This document shows positions 16,535 to 25,214 of a stretch of DNA of 64,000 bases, piece by piece (the stretch's first letter is position 1; every line of letters starts with the position of its first letter). The DNA comes from Mesorhizobium carmichaelinearum (GTDB lineage: Bacteria > Pseudomonadota > Alphaproteobacteria > Rhizobiales > Rhizobiaceae). The notes beneath the pieces were generated by a model. The model ran no database searches, was not told where the DNA came from, and was given only the letters and a program-made list of their open reading frames with translations. The translations under genes were made by a program, and so were the position numbers. The stretch spans positions 1 to 64,000 of the forward strand of contig NZ_FZQR01000016.1 of NCBI RefSeq assembly GCF_900199455.1. The letters run 5' to 3'.

Positions 16535-17842
16535 ATGGCCGATCTGTTCAGCGTCGATGAACCGGAAAAAGCGCCGCCCGGGCGGCCGCTGGCCGACAGG
16601 CTGCGGCCGAAGAATCTTGGCGAAGTCGTCGGCCAGGAGCATCTGACCGGCCCCGATGGCGCGCTGACCCGGCTGATCGGGTCCGGCTCGCTCGGTTCGA
16701 TGATTTTTTGGGGCCCGCCGGGCACCGGCAAGACCACTGTGGCGAGGCTGCTCGCCGGCGAAACAAGCCTTGCCTTCGAGCAGATATCGGCGGTGTTTTC
16801 CGGCGTCGCCGACCTCAAGAAAGTGTTCGAGACGGCCAAGCTGCGCCGCGCCAACGGTCGCCAGACCCTGCTTTTCGTCGACGAGATCCATCGCTTCAAC
16901 CGTGCCCAGCAGGATTCCTTTCTCCCGGTCATGGAAGATGGAACGGTGGTTCTGGTCGGCGCCACGACCGAAAACCCGTCCTTCGAGCTCAACGCGGCCT
17001 TGTTGTCGCGCGCGCGCGTCATGGTCTTTCATTCGCTCGGTGAGGAGAGCATCGCCAAGCTGATGGTGCGGGCGGAGGACACGGAGGGTAGGGCGCTGCC
17101 GCTCGACGACGAGGCGCGGGCGATGCTGATCCGCATGAGCGATGGCGACGGCCGCGCATCGCTGACGCTCGCCGAGGAAGTCTGGCGTGCCGCCAAGCCC
17201 GGCGAGGTCTTCGATCCCGAAGGGCTGCAGCGCATCGTCCAGCGCCGTGCGCCGATCTACGACAAGGGCCAGGACGGCCACTACAATCTGATCTCGGCGC
17301 TGCACAAATCGGTGCGCGGCTCCGATCCCGATGCCGCGCTCTACTATCTCGCGCGCATGTTCGATGCCGGCGAGGATCCGCTCTATCTCGGTCGCCGGCT
17401 GGTGCGCATGGCGATGGAGGACATCGGCCTTGCCGATCCGCAGGCGCTGGTCGTCGCCAATGCCGCCAAGGACGCCTACGACTATCTGGGCTCGCCGGAG
17501 GGCGAACTGGCCTTTGCCGAGGCCACCGTCTATCTCGCCACCGCGCCCAAATCCAATGCCGTCTACACCGCCTTCAAGGCAGCCACACAGGCAGCCAAGC
17601 AGCATGGCTCGCTGCTGCCGCCAAAGCATATCCTCAACGCGCCGACCAAGCTGATGAAGGAAGAGGATTACGGCGCCGGCTATCGCTACGATCATGACGA
17701 GCCCGACGCTTTTTCCGGCCAGGACTATTTTCCGGAAAAGATGGGCCGGCAGACCTTCTATGATCCGCCTGAGCGTGGCTTCGAGCGCGATATCCGGAAG
17801 CGGCTCGATTATTGGGCGAAGCTGCGCAAAGAGCGGGAATAG
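16535..17842 (+). CDS. rarA: Replication-associated recombination protein A (AAA ATPase)
   Basis: The 435-residue protein has N-terminal PLADRLRPKNLGEVVGQEHL, Walker A GPPGTGKTT, Walker B LLFVDEIHRF and sensor GATTENPSF. The C-terminal domain has DGHYNLISALHKSVRGSDPDAALYYLARM. RarA/MgsA acts at stalled replication forks with SSB and RecA. It is 41 nt downstream of the Deg-type protease and its stop almost touches the next gene. Confidence 0.96.
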   Translation: MADLFSVDEPEKAPPGRPLADRLRPKNLGEVVGQEHLTGPDGALTRLIGSGSLGSMIFWGPPGTGKTTVARLLAGETSLAFEQISAVFSGVADLKKVFETAKLRRANGRQTLLFVDEIHRFNRAQQDSFLPVMEDGTVVLVGATTENPSFELNAALLSRARVMVFHSLGEESIAKLMVRAEDTEGRALPLDDEARAMLIRMSDGDGRASLTLAEEVWRAAKPGEVFDPEGLQRIVQRRAPIYDKGQDGHYNLISALHKSVRGSDPDAALYYLARMFDAGEDPLYLGRRLVRMAMEDIGLADPQALVVANAAKDAYDYLGSPEGELAFAEATVYLATAPKSNAVYTAFKAATQAAKQHGSLLPPKHILNAPTKLMKEEDYGAGYRYDHDEPDAFSGQDYFPEKMGRQTFYDPPERGFERDIRKRLDYWAKLRKERE

Positions 17843-17847
17843 CTGAT

Positions 17848-18543
17848 TTGCGTCGGCCGGTGGTCGTCACGCTGCGAAACGAGGCTTCGCGTTGGGGTAT
17901 TTCCGCCTCGGTTGTTCTCCACACGCTGCCCGCCGCGACGCTGGCGCTTATGCCGCTGCCAAAGCGGCCGAAGCGGCTGGAAGAGGAGCGGGTGTCGGTC
18001 GCCATTCTGACGCCACAGCAGTTCGAGGCCGCGACAAGGCCACCGCCGGCGCCAGCATCGCCTTCGGCACCCGAGGCACAAACGCCGGCGCCGGCACGAA
18101 CATCAACACCAACACCATCGCCGAGTACTCCTCCAGCTCAACCGCCCACCGCGCCGGCCATGATCCGGCCGACCGAAATGCTATCGGCCAAGACGCTTGC
18201 CGATCCGCGCAGCCGGCAGGCGCGCGCCGATCTCGCGACCTTCGCCTCCGATGAGCGCATGGTGCAATTGTGCAATCTCAAGGCCATGGACCAGATCCGG
18301 CGATGGCGCGCGGATTTTCAGCCGGAACGCGTCGTGCCCTACGCAACGGCCGAAGAGAAGATCAGCGGCACCACGATCGCCGCCGATGGCGCGGCTTTCC
18401 GCAGTCGCAAAAACTGGTATAGTCTGAAGTTCAACTGCCAGCTCGCACGAGACGGCGAAAGCGTCATCGGTTTTGAGTTCCTGGTCGGCGATCCCGTGGC
18501 CAGGGAGAAATGGGACGAGTTCGGCTTGCCAGCGGTGCATTGA
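17848..18543 (+). CDS. DUF930 domain-containing protein
   Basis: About 231 residues if the TTG at 17848 is used; a TTG at 17812 overlapping rarA and a later GTG are alternatives, and no site has a strong ribosome binding sequence. A short hydrophobic stretch near residues 20-35 may be a membrane anchor. It is followed by a Pro/Ala/Thr-rich linker and then a C-terminal domain with ERMVQLCNLKAMDQIRRW and NWYSLKFNCQLA, matching the rhizobial DUF930 family. Function unknown. The two cysteines in the last domain (LCNLK, FNCQL) could form a disulfide if it is periplasmic. Confidence 0.8.
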   Translation: MRRPVVVTLRNEASRWGISASVVLHTLPAATLALMPLPKRPKRLEEERVSVAILTPQQFEAATRPPPAPASPSAPEAQTPAPARTSTPTPSPSTPPAQPPTAPAMIRPTEMLSAKTLADPRSRQARADLATFASDERMVQLCNLKAMDQIRRWRADFQPERVVPYATAEEKISGTTIAADGAAFRSRKNWYSLKFNCQLARDGESVIGFEFLVGDPVAREKWDEFGLPAVH

Positions 18544-18718
18544 CCCCAGCGATGCATTGGCCGAGGTCTGGCAAATTCCACCAGGCAGCTGCGGGCCACG
18601 ACGTCGTGGCGTTGTGCGGCGACCCAAAAAACCTTATCAAGGCGCACGGCCGGGCGGTGGTCGTTGCCGTGATTTGGCACACTCATTCGCAACAGGATCG
18701 CGCTCCGCGCGTGGAAAA

Positions 18719-19549
18719 ATGACAAAAACCCTTCGCAAATCCCTTCGCAAATTCGCCATCGCCATCCCGCTTCTCGCCCTTGGCTTCTACTTCATCCCCA
18801 TCCTGACGACGATCTTTATCGTCTGCGGCCTGATCGACGTGCTGCGCAACGACAGGAAGGATCTGTCGCTGTTCTCAGGCTATTTCCTCGGCAACGGTCT
18901 TTTCACCTGGCTGCTGTCGCCCTTCAACCTTCTGGTCGATCTGCTCTGCTACAGGAACCCCGGCGTGTGGAAGCTGGAACAGTTTCCGGAGGACTATCAG
19001 CGCGAGGTCAATGAGGTCCTGGACATCTTCAAGGCGCGCAAGGACGAGATCATCGCCGACATCGACGCCAATTTCGGCGCCGGCCGGCGCGGCATGTATG
19101 TCTACCAGTGGTATGGCAAGCACAGGATCGACAACGTCGCCGAGTTCAACAAGGATTTCAAATACATCAAGACCATCGCCGTATCGGTCTTCAGCAAGCG
19201 CGAATCGACCTCCTGGCATTTCGGCCCGCTGCGGCTCAGCCTGCGCATCCTCTACAATCTGATCCCGGTGAAAGCCGAAATCTTCGTCGAATGCGGCAAC
19301 GTCAAGAACTACTGGTACGACAACCCGCAGTTCATTTTCGACGACACGCTGCTGCACCGCTCGGTCAATGAATATGACGGCCGCCGCTACTGCGTGTTCA
19401 TGGACATTATCAGGCCGTCCCCGTTCCCGAGGTTAATCGCCGGCATGCTCGCGGTTGTCTCCGTCAGCGTCGAGCGCATCAATTCGATGTTCTACAAGAA
19501 CTGGAAGATGATCGGCTCGACCAAGCCGAAAAAGGTCGAAACCACCTGA
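18719..19549 (+). CDS. Membrane-anchored aspartyl/asparaginyl beta-hydroxylase-like protein
   Basis: The 276-residue product has two hydrophobic N-terminal segments (about 12-42 and 55-75) and a C-terminal domain resembling Asp/Asn beta-hydroxylases (Fe/2-oxoglutarate family, which includes LpxO). The clearest match is FDDTLLHRSVNEYDGRRYCVFMDIIRP, split here as FDDTLLH then NEYDGRR then DIIRP. The family normally has a second iron-binding His in an LRxHL motif; here the matching text is LRLSLRILYNLIP with no His. It may be divergent, inactive, or use another ligand such as the H in WHFGP. The start is chosen at the ATG before the first membrane segment. Confidence 0.7.
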   Translation: MTKTLRKSLRKFAIAIPLLALGFYFIPILTTIFIVCGLIDVLRNDRKDLSLFSGYFLGNGLFTWLLSPFNLLVDLLCYRNPGVWKLEQFPEDYQREVNEVLDIFKARKDEIIADIDANFGAGRRGMYVYQWYGKHRIDNVAEFNKDFKYIKTIAVSVFSKRESTSWHFGPLRLSLRILYNLIPVKAEIFVECGNVKNYWYDNPQFIFDDTLLHRSVNEYDGRRYCVFMDIIRPSPFPRLIAGMLAVVSVSVERINSMFYKNWKMIGSTKPKKVETT

Positions 19550-19619
19550 TCTGAAAGCTTCGCGGCGCTGCTGGCAGCGTTCTGGCGCGCTTTTAGCGGT
19601 CGGTCGCCTCCCGCAAATG

Positions 19620-19650
19620 CTGTTGGACCATTGTCTTATAGCGCCAACAG
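19620..19650 (+). promoter_or_regulatory. Inverted repeat upstream of the GAF-Fis regulator gene
   Basis: CTGTTGG and CCAACAG form a perfect 7-bp inverted repeat with a 17-nt spacer. A little downstream are two direct copies of CGGATATA (19678-19685 and 19692-19699, 14-bp period). Both lie in the 186-nt gap before the regulator and are candidate control sites. Function is inference. Confidence 0.35.
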
Positions 19651-19735
19651 TCGCTGATCCCCTACAACTCGATGCAGCGGATATATCTGAACGGATATAG
19701 CGCTGCTTGAGTTGGAAGCGCCTTGGGAGGATGAG

Positions 19736-20701
19736 GTGAGCGGACAGCCGGCCCATCATGCCGATATCGTCCAGGCGGCCATTGCCACCAGCGATGCCGC
19801 CCGATCGGCGTTGGTTGCCTCCTGGAGGCGCTCGCTCACGGTGCATGGGCTGGATCCTGGCCAACGACAGGCGCCTCGTCGGCTGACCGAAGGCGAGTTC
19901 AGGCTGGCGCGGCAGCGGGTCGAGCAGCTGCTGCGGGCTGCGAATGCGAGCCTAGATCGTCTCTATCTTGCGGTCGGCGGCATTGGCTGTTGCGTCCTGC
20001 TTGCTGATCGCGACGGTATCCCGGTCGAACGCCGCGGGGCTTCCGCCGATGACGAGACCTTCGACGAATGGGGCCTGTGGACCGGGACAGTATGGAGTGA
20101 GGACTCCGAGGGCACCAACGGCATCGGCACATGCCTCGCCGACCAGCGCGCGCTGACCATCCACCGCGACCAGCACTTCTTTTCGAGCAACACGCTGCTC
20201 AGCTGCACCACGGCGCCGATTTACGACCACGTGGGCAATCTGGCTGCCGCGCTCGATGTCTCGTCGTGCCGGTCGGATCTGACCGAAGGCTTTGTCGGCC
20301 TGATCGCCATGGCGGTCGGTGATGCCGCTCGCCGCATCGAGGCCGAGAATTTTCGCCTGTCTTTTCCCAATGCCCGCATTCTGCTTGCCTCGGCGGCCGA
20401 GCGCAGCGCCGGCGCGTTGATTGCGGTCAACGGCGATGATCTGGTCGTCGGTGCGACCCGCTCGGCGCGGCAGAGCCTCGGCATCACGCAACAGGCTCTG
20501 GCCAGGGGGCTGCCCGCCGCCGACATCCTTGGTGACGTCGCCAAGGCCGCGGAGGAACTCGAGGAAGCGGAGCGCGGAGTAATCCAGCGGGCGATCGCGC
20601 GCGCCGATGGTAACGTCTCTGCCGCCGCGCACAATCTCGGCATTTCGCGAGCCACTCTGCATCGCAAGCTCGCCCGCTTCGGCATCCGCCGGCCACATTG
20701 A
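19736..20701 (+). CDS. AcoR-like GAF/Fis-type transcriptional regulator lacking an AAA+ domain
   Basis: The GTG at 19736 is chosen because TTGGGAGGATGAG sits just upstream. The 321-residue product has an N-terminal region with SWRRSLTVHGLDP, typical of AcoR-type activators, a GAF-like sensor domain (about 60-190, with WSEDSEGTNGIGTCL), and a C-terminal Fis-type helix-turn-helix (ADGNVSAAAHNLGISRATLHRKL). The central sigma-54 interaction domain is absent: no Walker A and no GAFTGA. It is about half the length of AcoR. It precedes an aldehyde dehydrogenase gene and probably regulates it. Confidence 0.85.
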   Translation: MSGQPAHHADIVQAAIATSDAARSALVASWRRSLTVHGLDPGQRQAPRRLTEGEFRLARQRVEQLLRAANASLDRLYLAVGGIGCCVLLADRDGIPVERRGASADDETFDEWGLWTGTVWSEDSEGTNGIGTCLADQRALTIHRDQHFFSSNTLLSCTTAPIYDHVGNLAAALDVSSCRSDLTEGFVGLIAMAVGDAARRIEAENFRLSFPNARILLASAAERSAGALIAVNGDDLVVGATRSARQSLGITQQALARGLPAADILGDVAKAAEELEEAERGVIQRAIARADGNVSAAAHNLGISRATLHRKLARFGIRRPH

Positions 20702-20717
20702 GTTTCGGCGTCAAACC

Positions 20718-20735
20718 TGTCGCAATCTTGCGACA
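20718..20735. promoter_or_regulatory. Probable operator TGT-N12-ACA ahead of aldehyde dehydrogenase
   Basis: TGTCGCAATCTTGCGACA is a perfect inverted repeat with 8-bp arms and a 2-nt centre. TGT-N12-ACA palindromes are typical targets of AcoR/NtrC-type Fis domains. It lies between the regulator stop and the dehydrogenase start, about 110 nt before the latter. Confidence 0.7.
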
Positions 20736-20842
20736 GTCGGCCTTGGGTGGATGACTTGCCCGGGCCGACAAAGCCCGAGGCTGTCCGCAATCTCCCTGGC
20801 AGCGCAGTACATCCCGTACCGCTGTTTCCTGGGAGGAAGACG

Positions 20843-22360
20843 ATGAACAAGGTGGAATTTTCCCGCACGGCCAAGGTTCCCTTCGCCAAGCGCTACGACA
20901 ACTACATCGGCGGCAAATGGGTGGCGCCGCATTCAGGAAAGTATTTCGACAACACCTCGCCGGTGAACGGGAAGCCGCTTGGCGAAATCGCCCGTTCGGA
21001 TGCGAACGACATCGAGGCGGCGCTTGATGCCGCGCACAAGGCCAAGGACGCCTGGGGCAGGACCAGCCCGGTTGCGCGCGCGTTGATCCTCAACCGTATC
21101 GCCGACCGCATGGAAGACAATCTCGACCTTCTGGCGCTCGCCGAGACCTGGGATAATGGCAAGCCGATCCGCGAGACGACCGCGGCCGACCTGCCGCTCG
21201 CCATCGACCATTTCCGCTATTTCGCTGGAGCCGTACGCAGCCAGGAAGGCGGCATCTCCGAGATCGACCACGACACCGTCGCCTATCATTTCCATGAGCC
21301 GCTTGGCGTCGTCGGCCAGATCATTCCCTGGAATTTCCCGCTGCTGATGGCGGTATGGAAACTGGCGCCGGCCCTTGCCGCCGGCAATTGCGTGGTGCTG
21401 AAGCCCGCCGAACAGACGCCCGCCACCATCATGCTGTGGGCGGACCTGATCGGCGACCTGTTGCCCGATGGCGTGCTCAACATCGTCAACGGCTTTGGTC
21501 TGGAGGCCGGCAAGCCGCTCGCTTCCTCGAACCGCATCGCCAAGATCGCCTTTACCGGTGAGACGACGACCGGTCGGCTGATCTCGCAATATGCCAGCCA
21601 AAACCTCATCCCGGTGACGCTCGAACTCGGCGGCAAGTCGCCCAACATCTTCTTCCAGGACGTGACATCGGAGGACGATGATTTCTTCGACAAGGCGATC
21701 GAAGGCTTCGTCATGTTCGCGCTCAACCAGGGCGAGGTCTGCACCTGCCCCAGCCGCGCGCTGGTGCATGAGAAGATCTATGACAAGTTCATGGAAAAGG
21801 CGCTGAAGCGCGTGAAGGCGATTGTCCAGGGCGATCCGCTCGACCCGGCAACCATGATCGGAGCACAGGCATCAAGCGAGCAGCTGGAAAAGATCCTCAG
21901 CTACTTCGATATCGGTCGCAAGGAAGGCGCCGAAGTGTTGGCCGGTGGCGAACAAAACCACCTGCCGGGCGATCTGGCCGGCGGCTACTACGTCAAGCCG
22001 ACCGTGTTCAAGGGTCACAACAAGATGCGCATCTTCCAGGAGGAGATTTTCGGGCCGGTTGTCTCGGTGACGACCTTCAAGGATGACGACGAGGCATTGT
22101 CGATCGCCAACGACACGCTCTATGGCCTCGGTGCCGGTATCTGGAGCCGTGACGCGAATCGCTGCTATCGCTTCGGTCGCGCCATCCAGGCCGGCCGTGT
22201 CTGGACAAACTGCTACCACGCTTATCCCGCGCACGCGGCGTTCGGCGGCTACAAGCAGTCCGGCATCGGCCGCGAAAACCACAAGATGATGCTCGACCAC
22301 TATCAGCAGACCAAGAACATGCTGGTCAGCTACAGCCCGAAGAAGCTCGGCTTCTTCTGA
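20843..22360 (+). CDS. NAD-dependent aldehyde dehydrogenase (acetaldehyde dehydrogenase type)
   Basis: The ATG at 20843 follows CTGGGAGGAAGACG; an upstream in-frame start adds 32 unmatched residues. The 505-residue product has PWNFPLLMAVWKLAPALAAGNC, the general base Glu261 in LELGGKSPN and the catalytic Cys300 in NQGEVCTCPSR. The C-terminal NCYHAYPAHAAFGGYKQSGIGREN is close to the ExaC/AcoD class that oxidises acetaldehyde and other short aldehydes. The regulator upstream and DUF779 gene downstream match known acetaldehyde/alcohol loci. Confidence 0.94.
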   Translation: MNKVEFSRTAKVPFAKRYDNYIGGKWVAPHSGKYFDNTSPVNGKPLGEIARSDANDIEAALDAAHKAKDAWGRTSPVARALILNRIADRMEDNLDLLALAETWDNGKPIRETTAADLPLAIDHFRYFAGAVRSQEGGISEIDHDTVAYHFHEPLGVVGQIIPWNFPLLMAVWKLAPALAAGNCVVLKPAEQTPATIMLWADLIGDLLPDGVLNIVNGFGLEAGKPLASSNRIAKIAFTGETTTGRLISQYASQNLIPVTLELGGKSPNIFFQDVTSEDDDFFDKAIEGFVMFALNQGEVCTCPSRALVHEKIYDKFMEKALKRVKAIVQGDPLDPATMIGAQASSEQLEKILSYFDIGRKEGAEVLAGGEQNHLPGDLAGGYYVKPTVFKGHNKMRIFQEEIFGPVVSVTTFKDDDEALSIANDTLYGLGAGIWSRDANRCYRFGRAIQAGRVWTNCYHAYPAHAAFGGYKQSGIGRENHKMMLDHYQQTKNMLVSYSPKKLGFF

Positions 22361-22464
22361 TCGCCTCCCAAGGCAAGCGCATGGTCCTTTCCGAGGGATC
22401 ATGCGCGCTCTGTTCATGCGGCCAGGCTGCCAGCCGCGCCTGAGGTTTCTTCATGGAGGACGGC

Positions 22465-22827
22465 ATGCCAGACAAGGTTTCCCTGGGAAAGGTCTCGGCC
22501 ACGCCGGAAGCCATCGCTTTCCTGGCGGAGATCATCGCCGATCACGGTCCGGTGCTTTTCCACCAGTCCGGCGGCTGTTGCGACGGCTCCTCGCCAATGT
22601 GCTACCCCCGCAGCGATTTCATCGTCGGCGACAATGACGTCATGCTGGGCGAGATCGGCGACACCCCGGTCTACATCAGCGCTTCGCAATATGAGGTGTG
22701 GAAGCACACCGACCTTCTCATCGATGTGGTGCCGGGCAGGGGTGGCATGTTCTCGCTCGACAATGGACGTGAGAGGCGGTTTCTGACACGTTCAACTATG
22801 TGTGCGATCCCATCGCCCTCGGCGTGA
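22465..22827 (+). CDS. DUF779 domain-containing protein
   Basis: The ATG at 22465 follows TGGAGGACGGC; a start 12 nt earlier is possible. The 120-residue product contains the DUF779 hallmark FHQSGGCCDGSSPMCYP, a cysteine cluster, and IDVVPGRGGMFSLDNGRERRFLTRS. The function is not known, but the family usually sits beside acetaldehyde-type aldehyde dehydrogenases, as here. The three cysteines suggest metal or redox chemistry; that is inference. Confidence 0.88.
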   Translation: MPDKVSLGKVSATPEAIAFLAEIIADHGPVLFHQSGGCCDGSSPMCYPRSDFIVGDNDVMLGEIGDTPVYISASQYEVWKHTDLLIDVVPGRGGMFSLDNGRERRFLTRSTMCAIPSPSA

Positions 22828-22868
22828 AGGGATTGACGACACCGCCTTCGCAGGGGCAGTAGACGGCG

Positions 22869-23243
22869 ATGTTCAATCTGCTTCTCGTGGTCGTCGGCGG
22901 CGGCATCGGCGCCGGCATCCGCCATCTCACCAATATGGGCGCGCTGCGCCTCGTCGGCCCCAACTATCCCTGGGGCACGATGGCCATCAACATTGTCGGC
23001 TCCCTTGCCATGGGCCTGTTCATCGCCATACTGGCGCGTCGCGGCGGATCGAACGAAGTCAGGCTGTTTGTCGCCACCGGCATCTTTGGCGGCTTCACGA
23101 CGTTCTCCGCCTTTTCGCTCGATTTCGCGACACTGTGGGAGCGGGGAGCCACGCTGCCGGCGTTCGGATATGCGCTGGCCAGTGTCATTGGCGCCATCAT
23201 CGCCCTGTTTCTGGGACTTTGGCTCGCAAGAAGCCTGCCTTAA
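22869..23243 (+). CDS. crcB: Fluoride efflux channel CrcB/Fluc
   Basis: The 124-residue, four-helix membrane protein has GGGIGAGIRHL, WGTMAINIVGSLAMG and GIFGGFTTFSAFSLD, which match the Fluc fold with the dual-topology pore and central Na+ site. It exports fluoride as a dimer. The 41-nt gap upstream has no room for a fluoride riboswitch. Confidence 0.95.
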   Translation: MFNLLLVVVGGGIGAGIRHLTNMGALRLVGPNYPWGTMAINIVGSLAMGLFIAILARRGGSNEVRLFVATGIFGGFTTFSAFSLDFATLWERGATLPAFGYALASVIGAIIALFLGLWLARSLP

Positions 23244-23304
23244 TGCTATTGCCGCGCCAAGCGCAGGCCGAGCCCTGCTTTGGAAACGGATAAGCGAAGA
23301 CAAT

Positions 23305-24285
23305 ATGGCAGGCGTTGAACAGATCACGGTGGAGGCCGGCGAGGCGGGCATGCGGCTCGATCGTTGGTTCAAAACCCATTTCCCGGGCCTTGGTTTCGGC
23401 CATTTGCAGAAGCTGCTGCGCTCCGGCCAGATCCGCGTCGATGGCGGCCGCGTCAAGGCCGACAGCCGTGTCGAGCCTGGCCAGGTGGTGCGCATCCCGC
23501 CACTCGAGGTCGACAAGAAGGGCGAGAGCGCGCTGACCGGCCATTCGATCCGCAACCAGGGCGATGCCGACGTTCTGGCAAAAATGCTGATCCATGAGGA
23601 TCCGAATGTTTTCGTCTTCAACAAGCCCGCGGGTTTGGCGGTGCAGGGTGGCTCGGGCGTCACGCGCAATGTCGACGACATGCTGGAAGCCTGGCGCAAC
23701 CAGAAGGGCGAGAAGCCACGGCTGGTCCACCGGCTCGACCGCGACACGTCGGGCGTGCTGGTCGTCGCCCGCACCCGGCTCGCGGCAATGAAGCTTTCCG
23801 AAGCGTTCCGCGCCCGCGAGACCAAGAAAACCTATTGGGCGCTGGTCAAGGGCGTGCCGCCAAAGCGCGAGGACAAGATCTCGACCTGGCTGATCAAGGA
23901 GCCGACCGAGGACGGCGACCGTGTGCGGGTGGCTGCGCATGGTGAAAAAGGCGCCGATCACGCCGTATCCTACTACCGCATCATCGAGCAGGCGGCGCAG
24001 ACCATGACCTGGCTGGAGATGGAGCCTTATACGGGCCGCACCCACCAGCTTCGCGTCCATGCCGCCTATATCGGCTGCCCGATCATCGGCGACCCGAAAT
24101 ATTTCGAGGCCGACACCAACTGGGATTTCCCGGGCGGCATTCAAAACCGCCTGCATCTGCATGCGCGCCGCATCATCATTCCGCACCCGGACAAGGGCGT
24201 CATCGACGTCACCGCACCGATGCCGCCGCATATGCGCCAGAGCTGGAACCTGATCGGCTTCGACGACGCCAGCGCGGAGGATTGA
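23305..24285 (+). CDS. RluA-family 23S rRNA pseudouridine synthase (RluC-like)
   Basis: The 326-residue product starts MAGVEQITVEAGEAGMRLDRW. It has an N-terminal S4 domain (LRSGQIRVDGGRVKADSRVEPG) and the catalytic RLVHRLDRDTSGVLVVAR with the conserved Asp. The family motif YTGRTHQLRVHAAYIGCPIIGDPKY is also present. It isomerises uridine in rRNA; RluC-type specificity is inferred from length and the S4 domain. Confidence 0.92.
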   Translation: MAGVEQITVEAGEAGMRLDRWFKTHFPGLGFGHLQKLLRSGQIRVDGGRVKADSRVEPGQVVRIPPLEVDKKGESALTGHSIRNQGDADVLAKMLIHEDPNVFVFNKPAGLAVQGGSGVTRNVDDMLEAWRNQKGEKPRLVHRLDRDTSGVLVVARTRLAAMKLSEAFRARETKKTYWALVKGVPPKREDKISTWLIKEPTEDGDRVRVAAHGEKGADHAVSYYRIIEQAAQTMTWLEMEPYTGRTHQLRVHAAYIGCPIIGDPKYFEADTNWDFPGGIQNRLHLHARRIIIPHPDKGVIDVTAPMPPHMRQSWNLIGFDDASAED

Positions 24286-24287
24286 GC

Positions 24288-25202
24288 TTGAGCGGCGCCA
24301 CCGACGCGCTCGATCGGCGCGACGCAGTCGACATGGCCGCCGCCGCCATCATGGTCGGCCTGACCTTTTCCTGGAGCCTGAACTACGTCGCCGCCAAAAT
24401 CTCCTACGCCGGCTACGACCCTGTCTTCCTGTCGATCGCGCGCTCGATCATCGGCGGCTTCTGCGTCTTCCTCTGGTGCCGCTGGCGCGGCATCGCGCTG
24501 TTCACGCGCGATGGCACATTGCTGGCCGGCATAGCCGTCGGCGTGCTTTTCGGCATCGAGTTCCTCTGCCTCTATGTCGGCCTGGAGCACACGACCGTTG
24601 CCCGCAACACGCTGCTGCTCAACACCATGCCGTTCTGGATGCTGATTGGCGGGCACTTCCTGCTTGGCGAACAAATCACCATGCTCAAGTTCCTTGGCCT
24701 GCTGCTGGCCTTCGCCGGCCTTGCCACCGTCTTTTCCGACAAGCTTGGCGGCGGGGACATGCTGTTCGGCGATCTGCTCAGTCTCGGCTCCGGATTTTTT
24801 TGGGCTTGGACCAATATCCTCATCAAGCGGTCGAAACTGGTCGAGGCGAGCGCGGAGAAACTGCTGCTCTATCAGCTCGCCGGCGCGGCGATCGTCGGCA
24901 TATTGGTGCTGCCTCTCGCCGGGCCGCCAGTACGTGACCCGTCCTTGTTGCCGACATTGGCGCTGCTTTTCCAGGCGATCTACATCGTCGCCTTCACCTA
25001 TGTCCTGTGGTTCTGGCTGCTGCGCCGCTATCCAGCCTCCGGCCTGTCCAGCTTCACCTTCCTGTCGCCGGTTTTCGGCGTTTTGTGCGGCGCGATCATC
25101 TTGAACGAGCCGCTGACCATTCGCATTTTTCTGGCACTTGGCTTGATTGCGGCGGGGCTGATCATGGTCAACCGGCAGGCACGCAAGCTGACACCGGTGT
25201 GA
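24288..25202 (+). CDS. EamA/DMT-family transporter
   Basis: The 304-residue product has about ten hydrophobic helices in two EamA repeats, with LTFSWSLNYVAAKISYAGYDPVFLSIARS and GLSSFTFLSPVFGVLCGAIILNEPLT. The start at TTG 24288 is chosen because GCGGAGGATTGAGC lies at correct spacing. Substrate cannot be read from sequence; relatives export amino acids or metabolites. It follows the pseudouridine synthase gene directly. Confidence 0.85.
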   Translation: MSGATDALDRRDAVDMAAAAIMVGLTFSWSLNYVAAKISYAGYDPVFLSIARSIIGGFCVFLWCRWRGIALFTRDGTLLAGIAVGVLFGIEFLCLYVGLEHTTVARNTLLLNTMPFWMLIGGHFLLGEQITMLKFLGLLLAFAGLATVFSDKLGGGDMLFGDLLSLGSGFFWAWTNILIKRSKLVEASAEKLLLYQLAGAAIVGILVLPLAGPPVRDPSLLPTLALLFQAIYIVAFTYVLWFWLLRRYPASGLSSFTFLSPVFGVLCGAIILNEPLTIRIFLALGLIAAGLIMVNRQARKLTPV

Positions 25203-25214
25203 GAGAGACTTTTC

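Noticed and set aside
20744..20760. -24/-12-like sequence (GGG...TTGC) ahead of aldehyde dehydrogenase as a sigma-54 promoter
   Set aside because: The local regulator lacks an AAA+ domain and the -26 position and -24 box are weak; kept as a point in the regulator finding, not called as a promoter.
22828..22868. Fluoride riboswitch upstream of crcB
   Set aside because: Only 41 nt separate crcB from the previous gene and no pseudoknot pattern is visible.
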